From: JBECKQ01 sp040235375
GTDB taxonomy: Bacteria > Planctomycetota > Phycisphaerae > UBA1845
Assembly (NCBI GenBank): GCA_040235375.1
Contig: JBECKQ010000424.1
Span: 1-12,537 of the forward strand
Length of the DNA: 12,537 nt
Reading direction: 5' to 3'
The position numbers and the translations under genes are program-made. The notes beneath the pieces were generated by a model that worked only from the letters and a program-made list of their open reading frames with translations, searched no databases and had not been told where the DNA came from. This document shows positions 12,090 to 12,537 of the stretch, in pieces. Position 1 is the stretch's first letter, and every line of letters begins with the position of its first letter.

Positions 12090-12537
12090 ATGACGAGCTT
12101 GTTTGCCCAAGCCCATTGGATGCCGAAAGCGGCGGAATACTTTCTGTTCTCACCGGAGCTGGCCTGGGTCGGCGTCCTGGCCGTGCTGATGATCGCCCCG
12201 CTGATCATCGGCCGCAACGCCCGCGCCATCGGCACGCTCGCCCTCATCGGCATCGCCGTCATCGCCTGGTTCAACTTCAAGGTCGCCGGCATCGTCGCCA
12301 CGGGCGGCGAGACCGGCCTCAGCCACACGCTCGAAGCCGGCGCCGGCCCCACGGGAATCCTCATCGCCGACAACCTCAGCATCTTCTTCAAGATGGTCCT
12401 GCTCGTCTTTCTCGTCGGCGTGATCATACTCTGGTGGATCGGCTCTTCCGATACCGAGCGCAGCGCCCCGGAATTCTTCGTCCTTCTGCTCTCCAGCGCG
12501 TTGGGCATGGCCCTGATGGCCAGCACGCAGAACCTGC
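12090..12537 (+). CDS. nuoN: NADH-quinone oxidoreductase subunit N, 3' end outside the window
   Basis: NuoN is the third antiporter-like subunit of the complex I membrane arm, placed between NuoK and NuoM. From ATG 12090 the frame stays open to the window edge, giving 149 codons. Early residues include FAQAHWMPKAAEYFLFSPEL, a hydrophobic helix (VGVLAVLMIAPLIIG), then a polar loop with ADNLSIFFKM. The diagnostic stretch is PEFFVLLLSSALGMALMASTQNL, which matches the EFY-LLL-S-LGM-LMAS pattern at the same place in known NuoN proteins. No strong ribosome binding site is visible near ATG 12090; an in-frame ATG at 12120 is an alternative but has none either. Its position directly after nuoM fits the usual operon end. 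Key lysines of the later helices lie beyond the window, so completeness cannot be judged. Confidence 0.92.
   Translation, partial: MTSLFAQAHWMPKAAEYFLFSPELAWVGVLAVLMIAPLIIGRNARAIGTLALIGIAVIAWFNFKVAGIVATGGETGLSHTLEAGAGPTGILIADNLSIFFKMVLLVFLVGVIILWWIGSSDTERSAPEFFVLLLSSALGMALMASTQNL

Overview
This window is one strand of a GC-rich bacterial chromosome, with all genes on the + strand. It holds a complete thiolase gene, a 363-base non-coding leader, and a long respiratory operon that runs off the right edge. I infer a Gram-negative-type bacterium, perhaps of the Planctomycetota/PVC kind. The reasons are GC richness, long spacers between nuo genes, enlarged Nuo subunits and an NuoI-first gene order. 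No marker gene is present, so the lineage is a guess.

Layout: positions 5-1186 encode an acetyl-CoA acetyltransferase (type II thiolase). Positions 1187-1549 are non-coding and end in a plausible promoter. From 1550 onward the genes are nuoI, nuoA, nuoB, nuoC, nuoD, nuoH, nuoJ, nuoK, nuoL, nuoM and the first 149 codons of nuoN (from 12090; cut by the window end). nuoC and nuoD are separate genes.

Together these encode the quinone-binding Q-module (B, C, D, I) and the whole proton-pumping membrane arm (A, H, J, K, L, M, N) of respiratory complex I. The NADH-oxidising module (nuoE, nuoF, nuoG) is not between nuoD and nuoH, where it normally lies, and nuoI has moved from between H and J to the front. 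The locus therefore encodes the 11-subunit core. The electron-input module is either elsewhere in the genome or replaced by another donor.

Several subunits are oversized: NuoH has extra membrane segments at both ends, NuoJ begins with a signal-peptide-like segment, NuoL has a hydrophilic His/acid-rich insertion, and NuoI has a Lys/Ala/Pro tail. The spacers contain many perfect inverted repeats. At nuoB, nuoD, nuoK and nuoM the stop codon sits in the loop of a short hairpin. The nuoC-nuoD spacer can fold into a three-way junction directly before the nuoD ribosome binding site. I found no mobile element, tRNA, rRNA or CRISPR array, and no gene of a clearly unknown family. The unusual points are operon architecture and spacer structure.
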